This document shows, piece by piece, positions 1 to 7,715 of a DNA stretch of 33,420 nucleotides. The stretch covers positions 1 through 33,420 of the forward strand of contig JAGXHS010000122.1 in assembly GCA_024636075.1 (NCBI GenBank), in the 5' to 3' direction. Source of the DNA: Propionibacteriaceae bacterium. GTDB lineage: Bacteria; Actinomycetota; Actinomycetes; Propionibacteriales; Propionibacteriaceae. The translations under genes and the position numbers were made by a program. The notes under the pieces are model-generated. The model saw nothing but the letters and a program-made list of their open reading frames with translations, was not told the DNA's origin and searched no databases. Positions within the stretch are counted from its first letter, which is position 1. Each line of letters starts with the position of its first letter.

Positions 1-1
1 G

Positions 2-562
2 GCTCAGGGTGCGGGTGACCGCACCCGCGAGGTGATGGAAGAAGTGCCAGTGGTCAAGGCCGACGCTGGATACCCGCCGTTGGTGACGCCCTCATCCCAG
101 ATTGTCGGGAGCCAGGCCGTGTTCAATGTCCTGATGGGCCGCTACAAGGTGATGACCGGCGAGTTCGCCGACCTGATGCTGGGCTACTACGGAGAAACCA
201 TGGGTGAGATGAATCCGGAGGTGGTCGAGATCGCCAAGAAGCAGGCCAAGAAGGAGCCGATCACCGAACGGCCCGCCGACCTGCTGGATCCGGAATGGGA
301 TCACCTTGTCGCCGAAGCCGAGAAGGTGGAGGGCTCCAACGGTTCCGTGGAGGACGTGCTCACCAACGCGATGTTCCCGGGCGTCGCTCCGAAGTTCTTC
401 GCCTCACGCGACGAAGGACCGAAGAGCGTCGGCAAGACCGCTGAGCAGTTGGACGCTGACAAGGCCGCTGCCGACGGGTCGGCCAAAGCCGTGCGCGGTC
501 CAATCAAGTACAACGTCAGTTTCGCCGGACGCAAGCACAGCGTCCAGGTCGAACCGGCCTGA
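2..562 (+). CDS. Transcarboxylase 5S subunit, C-terminal part (partial)
   Basis: This is the 3' end of the 5S subunit of methylmalonyl-CoA carboxyltransferase, cut by the window edge; the frame is open from base 2, so the ATG/GTG near base 32 are internal. In the family this cobalt- or zinc-containing subunit moves carboxyl between oxaloacetate/pyruvate and the biotin of the 1.3S subunit. The visible 186 residues match the C-terminal domain: 'VTPSSQIVGSQAVFNVLMG', 'MTGEFADLMLGYYG', 'ITERPADLL', 'EDVLTNAMFPGVAPKFF', then a variable acidic linker and a small beta-rich tail. The TIM-barrel metal site lies upstream of the window. The gene leads straight into 12S (19-base gap), so it belongs to the same operon. 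Pyruvate or oxaloacetate carboxylase CT subunits are related, but the 12S and 1.3S neighbours settle the assignment. Confidence 0.9.
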   Translation, partial: AQGAGDRTREVMEEVPVVKADAGYPPLVTPSSQIVGSQAVFNVLMGRYKVMTGEFADLMLGYYGETMGEMNPEVVEIAKKQAKKEPITERPADLLDPEWDHLVAEAEKVEGSNGSVEDVLTNAMFPGVAPKFFASRDEGPKSVGKTAEQLDADKAAADGSAKAVRGPIKYNVSFAGRKHSVQVEPA

Positions 563-581
563 GACGCCTGAAGGACGAGAG

Positions 582-2138
582 ATGGCAAAAACACATACCA
601 TGAAGGATCGCCTCCAGCAGTTGCACGAGGCACGCACCAAAGTCGAGCTCGGCGGTGGTGAGACCAAGCTGCAGAAGCAGCGTGACAAGGGCAAGCTGAC
701 GGCGCGCGAGCGTATCGCCGCGCTGATCGACGACGGAACGTTCCAGGAAACCGGCGCCTTCCGTCGGAACCGGACCACCACATTCGGCATGGACAAGGCA
801 GACATGCCTGCCGACGGCGTGGTGACCGGATCTGGGGCAGTCTTCGGTCGGCCGGTGCACATCGCCAGCCAGGACTTCACCGTGATGGGCGGGTCTGCGG
901 GCGAAGCGCACTCGATCAAGGTCACCCAGATGCTGGAGGCCTCGCTGCGCACCGGAACACCCTTCGTGTTCATCAACGACTCCGGCGGCGCCCGCGTCCA
1001 GGAGGGTATCGACTCGCTCTCGGGATACGGCAAGGTCTTCTACGCCAACGTGCTGCTGTCGGGCGTCGTGCCGCAGGTGTCGATCATCTGTGGCCCCTGC
1101 GCCGGTGGTGCTGCCTACTCACCGGCACTGACCGATTTCATCATCCAGACCCGCAAGGCCCACATGTTCATCACCGGGCCCGGCGTGATCAAGCAGGTGA
1201 CCGGTGAGCAGGTGACCCAGGACGAACTGGGTGGCGCGGACGCCCACATGGGTCGTTCGGGTGTCAACCACTTCGTCGTGGACGATGACGAGCAGGCAGT
1301 CCTGGTCGCACAGAAACTGCTCAGCTTCCTGCCGCAGAACAACTCCGAGGACGCACCGATCGTCGATCCTGACGAAGACGTCTCCCCGCGGAAGGCGCTG
1401 GAGGACGTGCTCCCGGTCGACAACCGCAAGGCATACGACGTGCGCGACGTCATCGCCGAGATCGTGGACCGGTCCGACTTCCTCGAAGTGCAGGCCGGCT
1501 ATGCGCAGAACATCGTGGTCGGTTTCGGACGAGTGGTGGGCCGCACCGTGGGCGTCATCGCCAACCAGCCCAATCACCTGTCTGGTGTGCTGGACATCAA
1601 CTCGTCGGACAAGGCGAGTCAGTTCATCCGGTTCTGCAATGCCTTCAACATTGCTCTGGTGAACATCGTGGACGTGCCCGGCTTCATGCCTGGTGTTGCG
1701 CAGGAGCACAGCGGCATCATCCGTCATGGCGCCAAGATGCTCTACGCCTACTCCGCGGCGACGGTGCCGAAGATCACCGTTGTCACTCGCAAGGCCTACG
1801 GCGGTGCCTACCTCGCAATGTGCTCGAAGGACTTGGGCGCGGACAAGGTCTTCGCTTGGCCGACCGCAGAAATCGCGGTGATGGGTGCCGAAGGCGCAGC
1901 CGGTGTGGTGTTCAAGCGCGAGATCGACGACGCTGACGATCCGGTCAAGCGCCGGGAGGAACTGGTGGAAGAGTATCGCGAGACCTTCTCCACCCCTTAC
2001 ATGGCTGCCGGTCGAGGACTGGTCGACGACATCATCGACCCGGCCGACACCCGACACCAGATCGCCATGGCACTCGAACTACTGGCCACCAAGCGGGAAA
2101 TTCGTCCGCCCAAGAAACACGGGCTCGGCCCGGCCTGA
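582..2138 (+). CDS. Transcarboxylase 12S subunit (methylmalonyl-CoA carboxyltransferase, acyl-CoA CT)
   Basis: A 518-residue acyl-CoA carboxyltransferase. It exchanges carboxyl between methylmalonyl-CoA/propionyl-CoA and biotin on the 1.3S subunit, forming the hexameric core of transcarboxylase in the cytoplasm. The two crotonase-like halves are visible: an N-terminal half with 'FINDSGGARVQEG' and the oxyanion-hole stretch 'GPCAGGAAYSPALTDF', and a C-terminal half with 'VDVPGFMPGVAQEHSGIIRHGAK' shortened here to 'VDVPGFMPG', plus 'RKAYGGAYLAM'. The length fits propionibacterial 12S. The ATG at 582 follows AAGGACGAG and fits the family start; the longer ORF in the track runs antecedent sequence of the 5S gene in another frame. 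Propionyl-CoA carboxylase beta is the close alternative, but a separate 5S gene and a separate small biotin carrier argue for transcarboxylase. Confidence 0.93.
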   Translation: MAKTHTMKDRLQQLHEARTKVELGGGETKLQKQRDKGKLTARERIAALIDDGTFQETGAFRRNRTTTFGMDKADMPADGVVTGSGAVFGRPVHIASQDFTVMGGSAGEAHSIKVTQMLEASLRTGTPFVFINDSGGARVQEGIDSLSGYGKVFYANVLLSGVVPQVSIICGPCAGGAAYSPALTDFIIQTRKAHMFITGPGVIKQVTGEQVTQDELGGADAHMGRSGVNHFVVDDDEQAVLVAQKLLSFLPQNNSEDAPIVDPDEDVSPRKALEDVLPVDNRKAYDVRDVIAEIVDRSDFLEVQAGYAQNIVVGFGRVVGRTVGVIANQPNHLSGVLDINSSDKASQFIRFCNAFNIALVNIVDVPGFMPGVAQEHSGIIRHGAKMLYAYSAATVPKITVVTRKAYGGAYLAMCSKDLGADKVFAWPTAEIAVMGAEGAAGVVFKREIDDADDPVKRREELVEEYRETFSTPYMAAGRGLVDDIIDPADTRHQIAMALELLATKREIRPPKKHGLGPA

Positions 2139-2149
2139 TCGGGGTATCC

Positions 2150-2416
2150 ATGAGTGAGAAAAGCACGAACATCGAAGACCTGCAAGCCTTCGTCAGCAAG
2201 CTCGTCGAACGAATCGACGCACTGGAGAAAGAGGTCGCAGGACTGAAGGTCGACGAGGGTGTCCCGGAGGAAGACATGGTCGCCGTCTCGGCGGCCGTGG
2301 CAGCCTTCCTCGGTCACAGCGCCAAGGTCAAGGCCGTCAGCTTCAGCAACCGGGGCAGTTGGTCGCGGGATGCCCGTGGCCGTGTCCACAACCGACAAGT
2401 CCTGAAGGTTCGTTGA
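2150..2416 (+). CDS. Small conserved protein of transcarboxylase operon, function unknown
   Basis: An 88-residue protein between 12S and 1.3S, starting 11 bases after the 12S stop. Residues about 7-35 form an amphipathic, probably coiled-coil helix ('[16 protein letters not shown]'). Residues about 43-60 contain '[19 protein letters not shown]', a motif I associate with small proteins encoded next to biotin-dependent carboxylases/decarboxylases, followed by '[13 protein letters not shown]'. It has no signal peptide or membrane segment, so it is likely cytoplasmic. Position and size suggest an accessory or assembly subunit, comparable in place to the epsilon subunits of actinobacterial acyl-CoA carboxylases, but it is not a recognised part of the classical 5S/12S/1.3S enzyme. 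The role is inference from context only. Confidence 0.75.
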   Translation: MSEKSTNIEDLQAFVSKLVERIDALEKEVAGLKVDEGVPEEDMVAVSAAVAAFLGHSAKVKAVSFSNRGSWSRDARGRVHNRQVLKVR

Positions 2417-2444
2417 CAGCGGCCATGAGCGGAGAGAAGAAGTC

Positions 2445-2813
2445 ATGAAACTGAATGTGACCGTCAACGGTCAGCTATATGAGATCGACGTCGAGGTCGC
2501 AGAAGAGGAGCGCGCCGGCCCCGGCCCCATCATCATGGGCGGAGGGTCAGGGCAGACCAACTCAGCGCCCACCACGGCGTCGGTCCCGGCTGCGAGCGCC
2601 AACTCGGTGGTCGCAACACTCGCTGGCAACGTCTCCAAAGTGTTGGTCGAGGAGGGACAGGAGATCTCTGCGGGCGAGATCCTGATGGTGCTCGAGGCGA
2701 TGAAGATGGAGACCGAGATCACAGCTCCGTCAGACGGCACCATCGGCGCCATCCTGGTCGGCCCCGGCGATGCCGTGTCAGGCGGGCAGGTACTGATCGA
2801 ACTGGCCAGCTGA
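2445..2813 (+). CDS. Transcarboxylase 1.3S biotin carboxyl carrier subunit
   Basis: A 122-residue biotin carrier that swings carboxyl between the 12S and 5S active sites. The N-terminal segment '[18 protein letters not shown]' resembles the 1.3S assembly strand that binds the other subunits. A Gly/Pro/Ala/Ser/Thr-rich linker covers about residues 27-54, and a biotinyl domain follows to the end. The biotinylation motif 'EAMKMET' places the biotin lysine at K87, about 35 residues from the C-terminus as usual. Length and layout match the propionibacterial 1.3S subunit closely. The ATG is preceded by GGAGAGAAG. It shares the operon with 5S, 12S and the small protein, and the next gene starts 4 bases after its stop. 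Confidence 0.94.
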   Translation: MKLNVTVNGQLYEIDVEVAEEERAGPGPIIMGGGSGQTNSAPTTASVPAASANSVVATLAGNVSKVLVEEGQEISAGEILMVLEAMKMETEITAPSDGTIGAILVGPGDAVSGGQVLIELAS

Positions 2814-2817
2814 CCCG

Positions 2818-3624
2818 GTGCCAGCCAACGCACCATGGACGAAGTACGTCGCCATCGGCGATTCGTTCAGCGAAGGCTTGGCAGATCCGGATCCCACAAC
2901 GCCGAATCGCTTCATCGGGTGGGCCGATCGGCTGGCGCACCAGCTCGCTGCTGTGGCAGCCGATCGGGTCGATCTCCAGTACGCGAATCTGGCCATTCGC
3001 GGGCGCAAACTCGGAGCCATCCTGGATGTGCAGTTGGAGGCCGCGCTGCTTCTGCAGCCTGATCTTGTGAGTCTGGTGGGTGGCGGCAACGACATCCTGC
3101 GTCCCGGGGTGGATCTGGACGAGTTGGCAGCGCGAATTGAGGTTGCGGTGGAGCGGATCCGCGCCACGGGTGCCGACGTGTTGTTGGTCACCCCGACCGA
3201 TCCGCGCGGGGCGCCGCTGATCGGGCTGACCCGTGGTCGGATGGCCATCCATACCGCCAACCTGCACTCGATCGCCCGCCGACAGCAGGCGCACCTGACC
3301 GACTTGTGGGGTAGGGCCGAGTTCTCCGACTGGGGTGTATGGGCCGAGGATCGGATCCATCTGACCCCGCGCGGACATCATCTGGTGATGCTGGCAGCGC
3401 TGGAGGCGTTGGGCGTGCAGCACACGCTGCCCCACGTGGAGTTGGTTGCGCCGCGCGAGGTGACGACAGGACAAGCGCTGCGCGGTCACGCAAGCTGGGC
3501 GCGACACTACCTCGGCCCGTGGCTGAACCGTCGGATGACTGGTCGATCCTCGGGGGACGGTCTAAAACCAAAACTGCCCGTCTTGACCAGGATCGACGCG
3601 TCGAAGGCCGTTCCCGGGTACTGA
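2818..3624 (+). CDS. SGNH/GDSL-family hydrolase
   Basis: A 268-residue esterase/lipase-type SGNH hydrolase without a signal peptide, so probably cytoplasmic. Block I is 'AIGDSFSEG' with the nucleophile at about S16. Block III is 'GGGNDI' with the oxyanion Asn, and block V is 'DRIHLTPRGH' with the catalytic Asp and His. The extended N-terminal form 'DSFSEGLADP' is typical of an actinobacterial subgroup whose substrate is not known to me. The start is the GTG 4 bases after the 1.3S stop; there is almost no spacer, so translation is probably coupled to the transcarboxylase operon. About 60 residues after block V are basic and poorly conserved in appearance. No specific substrate can be inferred. 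Confidence 0.85.
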   Translation: MPANAPWTKYVAIGDSFSEGLADPDPTTPNRFIGWADRLAHQLAAVAADRVDLQYANLAIRGRKLGAILDVQLEAALLLQPDLVSLVGGGNDILRPGVDLDELAARIEVAVERIRATGADVLLVTPTDPRGAPLIGLTRGRMAIHTANLHSIARRQQAHLTDLWGRAEFSDWGVWAEDRIHLTPRGHHLVMLAALEALGVQHTLPHVELVAPREVTTGQALRGHASWARHYLGPWLNRRMTGRSSGDGLKPKLPVLTRIDASKAVPGY

Positions 3625-3646
3625 TCCGGGCTGACGTCGGGACGGT

Positions 3647-4420
3647 TCAGCTGCTGCGGTGCACTTTGTGATTCGCCGCCTGGGCGCGTGGCCGGACGAC
3701 CATTCGGTCAATGTTGACATGGCTCGGCAGGCTCACCGACCAGCGAACACACTCGGCGATGTCGGCTGCCACCAAGCGCTCAGCGACTCCCTCATACACG
3801 TCGTCCGCCTTGGACTGGTCGCCGTGGAAGCGCACCAGACTGAATTCCTGGGTGTGCACCATGCCAGGGGAGATCTCGCAGACCCGCACGGGGCGGTCGA
3901 CGATCTCCAACCTCAGCGATCCCACCATGGCTCGCTCGGCGGACTTGGCCGCGCAGTATCCGGAGCCACCCTCGTAGGAGGTCTCGGCCGCGGTGGAGGT
4001 GATGAACACCACCGTGCCAGCTGCCGCTTCCAATGCCGGCAGGAGTGCTTTGGTGACCTGTGCAGCGCCCAGCACGTTGGTGTCGTACATCGTTCGCCAG
4101 GCGTCGAAGTCTGCCTCGGCCAAGGGCTCCAACCCGACCGCACCACCGGCGTTGTTCACCAGCACATCGACTCGGGATCCCACGGCTTCGGACAACCCGG
4201 CCACTGACCGGGGATCGGTCACGTCGCAGCGAACCGCTGAACCGCCGATCTCGTCGGCCAGTTCCTGCAGCCGGGCCAGCCTTCGCGCCGTGCAGACCAC
4301 GTGAAAGCCGTGCTCCGCCAGGAGCCTGGCCGTCGCGGCTCCGATCCCTGAACTGGCCCCCGTGATGACCGCCACCTTCTTGCCCGTTGCGTTGTGGTCA
4401 TGTCCCGCGTCAGAATCCAT
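3647..4420 (-). CDS. Short-chain dehydrogenase/reductase (YdfG-like)
   Basis: A 257-residue classical SDR, NAD(P)-dependent. The cofactor motif 'TGASSGIG' lies near residue 20, 'NNAG' near 90, and the catalytic Ser and Tyr-x-x-x-Lys appear as 'ITSTAAE' and 'YCAAK'. The arginine pair after the second beta strand ('CTARRLARL') favours NADP. The closest family picture is the 3-hydroxy acid/serine dehydrogenase group (YdfG), whose C-terminal 'HVNIDRMVVRP' is present. The first about 12 residues are a hydrophilic extension. The ATG follows AGGAAGGA on the minus strand, a good Shine-Dalgarno. The gene is convergent with the SGNH hydrolase (22 bases between stops) and divergent from gpmA. The substrate remains open. 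Confidence 0.85.
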   Translation of the reverse strand: MDSDAGHDHNATGKKVAVITGASSGIGAATARLLAEHGFHVVCTARRLARLQELADEIGGSAVRCDVTDPRSVAGLSEAVGSRVDVLVNNAGGAVGLEPLAEADFDAWRTMYDTNVLGAAQVTKALLPALEAAAGTVVFITSTAAETSYEGGSGYCAAKSAERAMVGSLRLEIVDRPVRVCEISPGMVHTQEFSLVRFHGDQSKADDVYEGVAERLVAADIAECVRWSVSLPSHVNIDRMVVRPRAQAANHKVHRSS

Positions 4421-4498
4421 CTCGCGTCCTTCCTGCCCCTGACTGTCTTCGTTTCAGCCAATCACACCCTGTCACCGGCGTACTGGGACACGGCCCGA

Positions 4499-4504
4499 TA
4501 GGCT
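4499..4504 (+). promoter_or_regulatory. -10 box of gpmA, leaderless-type spacing
   Basis: TAGGCT sits exactly six bases before the gpmA ATG, which places the expected transcription start on or next to the initiation codon. AAGGA immediately before the ATG is too close to act as a normal ribosome binding site. No convincing -35 is seen. Confidence 0.5.
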
Positions 4505-4510
4505 CAAGGA

Positions 4511-5260
4511 ATGAGCTCACAGTTGATTCTGCTCCGCCATGGCGAGAGCGAATGGAATGCCAAGAACCTGTTCACAGGCTGGGTCGACGTGGACATCAAT
4601 GAGAAGGGGGTGGGGGAGGCAGAGCGAGGCGCTGAGCTGCTGCTCCAGGACGATCTTCTGCCTGACGTGGTGCACACGTCACTGCTGCGCCGGGCGATCC
4701 ACACCGCCAACCTGACCCTCGATGGCTGTGACCGCCACTGGATCCCGGTGAAGCGCAGCTGGCGATTGAACGAGCGTCACTACGGTGCCTTGCAGGGCAA
4801 GGACAAGGCGCAGACCCTGGCGGAGTTCGGTGAGGAACAGTTCATGCTCTGGCGCCGCAGTTACGATACGCCTCCGCCGGAGATCGACGCCGACTCCGAC
4901 TACAGCCAGTTCCATGATGTGCGCTACGCCGACATCCCCGAGGCGGAACGTCCCCGCACCGAGTGCCTGAAGGACGTTGTGGTAAGGATGCTGCCCTACT
5001 GGGAGTCCGACATCGTCCCGGATCTGAAGAGCGGAAAGAGGGTGCTGGTGGCCGCCCATGGCAACTCATTGCGTGCCCTGGTGAAGCATCTCGACGACAT
5101 CTCCGACGACGACATCTCCGGGTTGAACATCCCCACCGGAATCCCGCTCTACTACGAGCTGGACGATTCACTGAAGCCCGTCACCAGATTTGGTCGCTAC
5201 CTTGACCCCGAGGCGGCCAAGGCTTCGATCGAGGCCGTCAAGAACCAGGGTAAGAAGTAG
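4511..5260 (+). CDS. gpmA: 2,3-bisphosphoglycerate-dependent phosphoglycerate mutase
   Basis: A 249-residue glycolytic/gluconeogenic enzyme interconverting 3- and 2-phosphoglycerate. The phosphohistidine motif '[10 protein letters not shown]' lies at residues 7-16. '[10 protein letters not shown]', 'RRAIHTANL', '[15 protein letters not shown]' and the second catalytic histidine in '[16 protein letters not shown]' are all typical of the dPGM family, and the length is standard. In mycobacteria and relatives this gene sits just upstream of senX3-regX3; here phoU is placed between them on the opposite strand. The gene ends in a strong intrinsic terminator. Nothing is unusual in the protein. Confidence 0.97.
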   Translation: MSSQLILLRHGESEWNAKNLFTGWVDVDINEKGVGEAERGAELLLQDDLLPDVVHTSLLRRAIHTANLTLDGCDRHWIPVKRSWRLNERHYGALQGKDKAQTLAEFGEEQFMLWRRSYDTPPPEIDADSDYSQFHDVRYADIPEAERPRTECLKDVVVRMLPYWESDIVPDLKSGKRVLVAAHGNSLRALVKHLDDISDDDISGLNIPTGIPLYYELDDSLKPVTRFGRYLDPEAAKASIEAVKNQGKK

Positions 5261-5278
5261 GGTCTCCCGAACCACAGA

Positions 5279-5324
5279 AACGTCCCCACCCGGAGCCGGC
5301 TGCCCCCTGGGTGGGGACGTTTTC
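5279..5324 (+). terminator. Intrinsic terminator of gpmA
   Basis: A perfect 13-bp stem, AACGTCCCCACCC / GGGTGGGGACGTT, with a 17-base loop, followed by TTT. It begins 18 bases after the gpmA stop. Confidence 0.88.
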
Positions 5325-5348
5325 CCGTTTTCTCGGTCAAACAGTTCG

Positions 5349-5411
5349 CTGGGGGCCGGTTCCTGGTTCAGTTGCCCGAGATATCGGCAAACGCGCGGCT
5401 GGGGGCCGGAC
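5349..5411. repeat. Short direct repeat GCTGGGGGCCGG in gpmA-phoU spacer
   Basis: The 12-mer GCTGGGGGCCGG occurs near 5353 and again near 5400, about 50 bases apart, in the 217-base convergent spacer. No ORF or known element accounts for it; it may be a small duplication scar. Confidence 0.4.
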
Positions 5412-5424
5412 GCCGGGAGGCGAG

Positions 5425-5450
5425 CGTCACCCAGCAACGCTGGCGTGACG
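5425..5450. terminator. Hairpin downstream of phoU (possible U-less terminator)
   Basis: CGTCAC-CCAGC-AAC-GCTGG-C-GTGACG folds into an 11-bp stem with a 3-base loop and a single bulged C. It lies about 28 bases beyond the phoU stop on its transcribed strand. There is no U-tract, so its terminator role is inferred from position and stability only. Confidence 0.5.
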
Positions 5451-5477
5451 GCGGGATGCGGGTCTGGTGCCCAGCGG

Positions 5478-6143
5478 TCAGGCGTTGGGCCAGGCCTCGC
5501 CTTCCGGGGCTTCGCCGGTGATGATGTAGATCACCCGGCCACCCACCGCGACGGCGTGATCGGCGATGCGCTCGTAGTAACGACCGAGCAGTGCGATGTC
5601 GATGGCCTTCTCGACACTTTCGTCCCAGTCGTCCGAGAGCAGGATGCGGAACTGGTCCTTGCGCAGTTGGTCCATTTCCTCGTCCAGACCGGCGAGGGTC
5701 TCGGCCAGTTCCAGATCTTGGGTGCGCAGCACACTGGAGGCCACCTGCACCATGTCGTCGGCGACTTCTGACATCCGAAGGACGTTGGCGCGCAGCGAAT
5801 CCGGGACAGCCATCTGGGGGTAGCGAAGCCGGGCGATCTTCGCGATGTGGGCGGCCAGATCACCCATTCGGGCGAGCTCGAACACCATCCGCAGAACGGC
5901 GACGACGGTCCGCAGTTCTCCCGCGACCGGAGCCTGACGTGCCAACAACGTGAAGGCCTGTTTCTCGATCAGCTCGTGTTGGGCGTCGATCTTGGCGTCC
6001 TGGGAGATGACACGTTCCGCGACGTCGATATCGGCTTCCAGGAGTGCGGTGGTGGCGTCCACCACGGCCACGTGAATGTCGTCGGTGAGTGCTGCCAGCG
6101 CCTCGCCGGCGGCACTCAACTCGTGCCGATACATCTCGCGCAT
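5478..6143 (-). CDS. phoU: Phosphate transport system regulator PhoU
   Basis: A 221-residue all-helical cytoplasmic protein of two PhoU three-helix bundles. In the family it couples the Pst transporter to the phosphate-sensing kinase and damps Pho signalling. The first bundle begins 'MREMYRHELSAAGEAL', and the metal-binding signatures read 'ELARMGDLAAHIAKIA' and 'RYYERIADHAVAVG' (E/D-x-x-x-D type), with 'GGRVIYIITGE' near the C-terminus as in actinobacterial PhoU. The ATG follows GAGGGGACCCC. The gene is divergent from senX3 across a 252-base region with a PHO-box-like triple repeat. No pst genes are in the window. Confidence 0.95.
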   Translation of the reverse strand: MREMYRHELSAAGEALAALTDDIHVAVVDATTALLEADIDVAERVISQDAKIDAQHELIEKQAFTLLARQAPVAGELRTVVAVLRMVFELARMGDLAAHIAKIARLRYPQMAVPDSLRANVLRMSEVADDMVQVASSVLRTQDLELAETLAGLDEEMDQLRKDQFRILLSDDWDESVEKAIDIALLGRYYERIADHAVAVGGRVIYIITGEAPEGEAWPNA

Positions 6144-6268
6144 GGGGTCCCCTCGTGCTCGTTCAGGCCAGACGGGCCGGGATTGCGGCCTGCCAGCTCT
6201 TCATTCTACCGACGTCCAACCAGATGACGATGCGACATGCTTGCCTGCACCGACAATCGACGCTAGTC

Positions 6269-6274
6269 GTATTA
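6269..6274 (-). promoter_or_regulatory. Possible -10 box for phoU
   Basis: TAATAC reading toward phoU, 22 bases downstream of the last PHO-box unit in the same orientation. The leader to the phoU ATG would be about 120 bases. This is weak support from one hexamer only. Confidence 0.35.
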
Positions 6275-6296
6275 ACTTGACGAACAGACGAGGATC

Positions 6297-6325
6297 GGAG
6301 AACAGCAGGTGAACGATCAGCGAAC
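6297..6325 (-). promoter_or_regulatory. PHO-box-like triple direct repeat (candidate RegX3 site)
   Basis: On the minus strand the sequence reads GTTCGCT-gatc-GTTCACC-tgct-GTTCTCC: three 7-mers of form GTTCnCY, each separated by four bases, so an 11-base period. This matches the established PHO-box layout bound by PhoP in Streptomyces and RegX3-type regulators (GTTCACC repeats). It lies between divergent phoU and senX3, upstream of the senX3 -10, which suggests autoregulation by the RegX3 encoded nearby. Binding itself is inference. Confidence 0.72.
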
Positions 6326-6383
6326 CGTGGGCAACCCAGCCGCTGAGTCCGGCTCGCATCGACCTGCCCGCTGTCGCCCGTCC

Positions 6384-6389
6384 TAGGAT
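6384..6389 (+). promoter_or_regulatory. -10 box of senX3, leaderless-type spacing
   Basis: TAGGAT lies six bases before the GTG start of senX3, so transcription should begin at or next to the start codon. A loose -35 (TCGACC) is about 19 bases upstream. No Shine-Dalgarno is present in between. Confidence 0.55.
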
Positions 6390-6395
6390 CAAGCT

Positions 6396-7589
6396 GTGGA
6401 TACTGTGACGCTGGTGCTGCTGTTGCTCTCCAGTGCTGCTGCGGGTGCGCTGATCGCACGCCTGGTGCGCCACAGCGCTACCCATGCTGCAGCCCGCCAA
6501 GCCACCGTTGTGGAGACTGCACCACCGGCAATGAATGAGGTGACCGATCTTCTCGATGCCGGCGCCATCCTCATTGGCCCACATGACGAGGTACTGCACG
6601 TCAATCCGGCCGCCACCCGCTGGCAGCTCACCTCAGCCACGCGAATCGAACATCGCGAAGTGCTCGATCAGGTGCGGTCTGTGCGCAGATTGGCAGCACC
6701 CCAGAATATTCGGGTGCGAGTGGATCGTGGTCCGGTCCGGCCGCCACTGATGCTGCAATTGCAGATCATCAATCTGATCCATGACCGGGTGATGGTCCTG
6801 GCACGCTCCCGCCATCGCAACGGCTTTGACGAGTCGACCGCGCGTGACTTCGTGGCGAACATCAGCCATGAGCTGAAGACGCCGATCGGAGCCATCTCAT
6901 TGCTCGCGGAGGCCGTTCAGCAGGGGGCCGACGACCCGGAGGCAGTGGCTCACTTCGCCGAGAGAATGAGGGTCGAGAGCGTCCGATTGAACGAGATGGT
7001 CAATCAGATCATCAACCTGTCGAGGCTGGAGGAGTCCGATGGGCTGAGTAACGCCGAGATGGTGTCAGTCGGCAGCGTCGTCGACGCAGCTCAGAACCGC
7101 TGCCGCACGATGGCAGAGGAGCGGGGGGTGCGTTTCAGTCGTGCCGGCGCCTCCACCCCCCTCGTCCGAGCGGATCCACGGCAGCTGATCGACGCCGTCA
7201 CCAACCTGCTGCACAACGCGATCTCCTATTCCGACCCCGAGGCCCGGGTGGCGATCACAACCCGGCGGACGACGATCGACGACCAGCCCTGCGTGGAGAT
7301 CCTGGTGGCCGACAACGGCATTGGCATCAAGCGCGAGGACCAGGAACGCATCTTTGAACGCTTCTATCGAGTGGACTTCGGTCGCAGCCGCACCAGCGGC
7401 GGTACCGGCCTCGGCCTGGCCATCGTGAAGCAGATCGCGCAAGCCCACGACGGCACTGTCAGCTTGTGGAGCAGCTTCGGCCAAGGCTCCACGTTCATGA
7501 TTCGGTTGCCTGAGTACACCGACCAGTCCCCGCAGCAGACAGTGGAAGGGCAGACGGTAGAGGGCCAGACCGGAGCGGAAACTGATTGA
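6396..7589 (+). CDS. senX3: Phosphate-sensing sensor histidine kinase SenX3
   Basis: A 397-residue membrane-bound histidine kinase, partner of RegX3 in low-phosphate response. One N-terminal membrane helix (about residues 3-24, 'TLVLLLLSSAAAGALIARLV') is followed by a PAS-like sensor (about 45-135). The HisKA dimerisation helix 'FVANISHELKTPIGAIS' has the phospho-acceptor at H158. The ATPase domain shows the N box 'NLLHNAISYS', G1 'DNGIGIKREDQERIFERFYRVD' (core 'DNGIGI') and G2 'TGLGLAIVK'. SenX3 in mycobacteria has two membrane helices; I see one clear segment here. The GTG start fits both the helix and the -10 six bases upstream. regX3 follows after 126 bases. Confidence 0.93.
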   Translation: MDTVTLVLLLLSSAAAGALIARLVRHSATHAAARQATVVETAPPAMNEVTDLLDAGAILIGPHDEVLHVNPAATRWQLTSATRIEHREVLDQVRSVRRLAAPQNIRVRVDRGPVRPPLMLQLQIINLIHDRVMVLARSRHRNGFDESTARDFVANISHELKTPIGAISLLAEAVQQGADDPEAVAHFAERMRVESVRLNEMVNQIINLSRLEESDGLSNAEMVSVGSVVDAAQNRCRTMAEERGVRFSRAGASTPLVRADPRQLIDAVTNLLHNAISYSDPEARVAITTRRTTIDDQPCVEILVADNGIGIKREDQERIFERFYRVDFGRSRTSGGTGLGLAIVKQIAQAHDGTVSLWSSFGQGSTFMIRLPEYTDQSPQQTVEGQTVEGQTGAETD

Positions 7590-7673
7590 GGTGCTCACTT
7601 GTCAATGCCCGCTGACCCCGCCATCGATCGACCTGGGCCACCGATCAACGACCACGCCCAGCACAGTAGAGGT

Positions 7674-7691
7674 GCCCGCCAGTAGGCGGGC
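7674..7691 (+). other. Hairpin in the senX3-regX3 spacer
   Basis: GCCCGCC-agta-GGCGGGC is a perfect 7-bp stem with a 4-base loop, 25 bases before the regX3 start. No U-tract follows, so it could be an attenuator, an mRNA processing or stability element, or chance in high GC. The mycobacterial spacer at this place also carries structured repeats (MIRU). Confidence 0.5.
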
Positions 7692-7715
7692 GCGACCGAG
7701 GAAGAGGATCACCTG

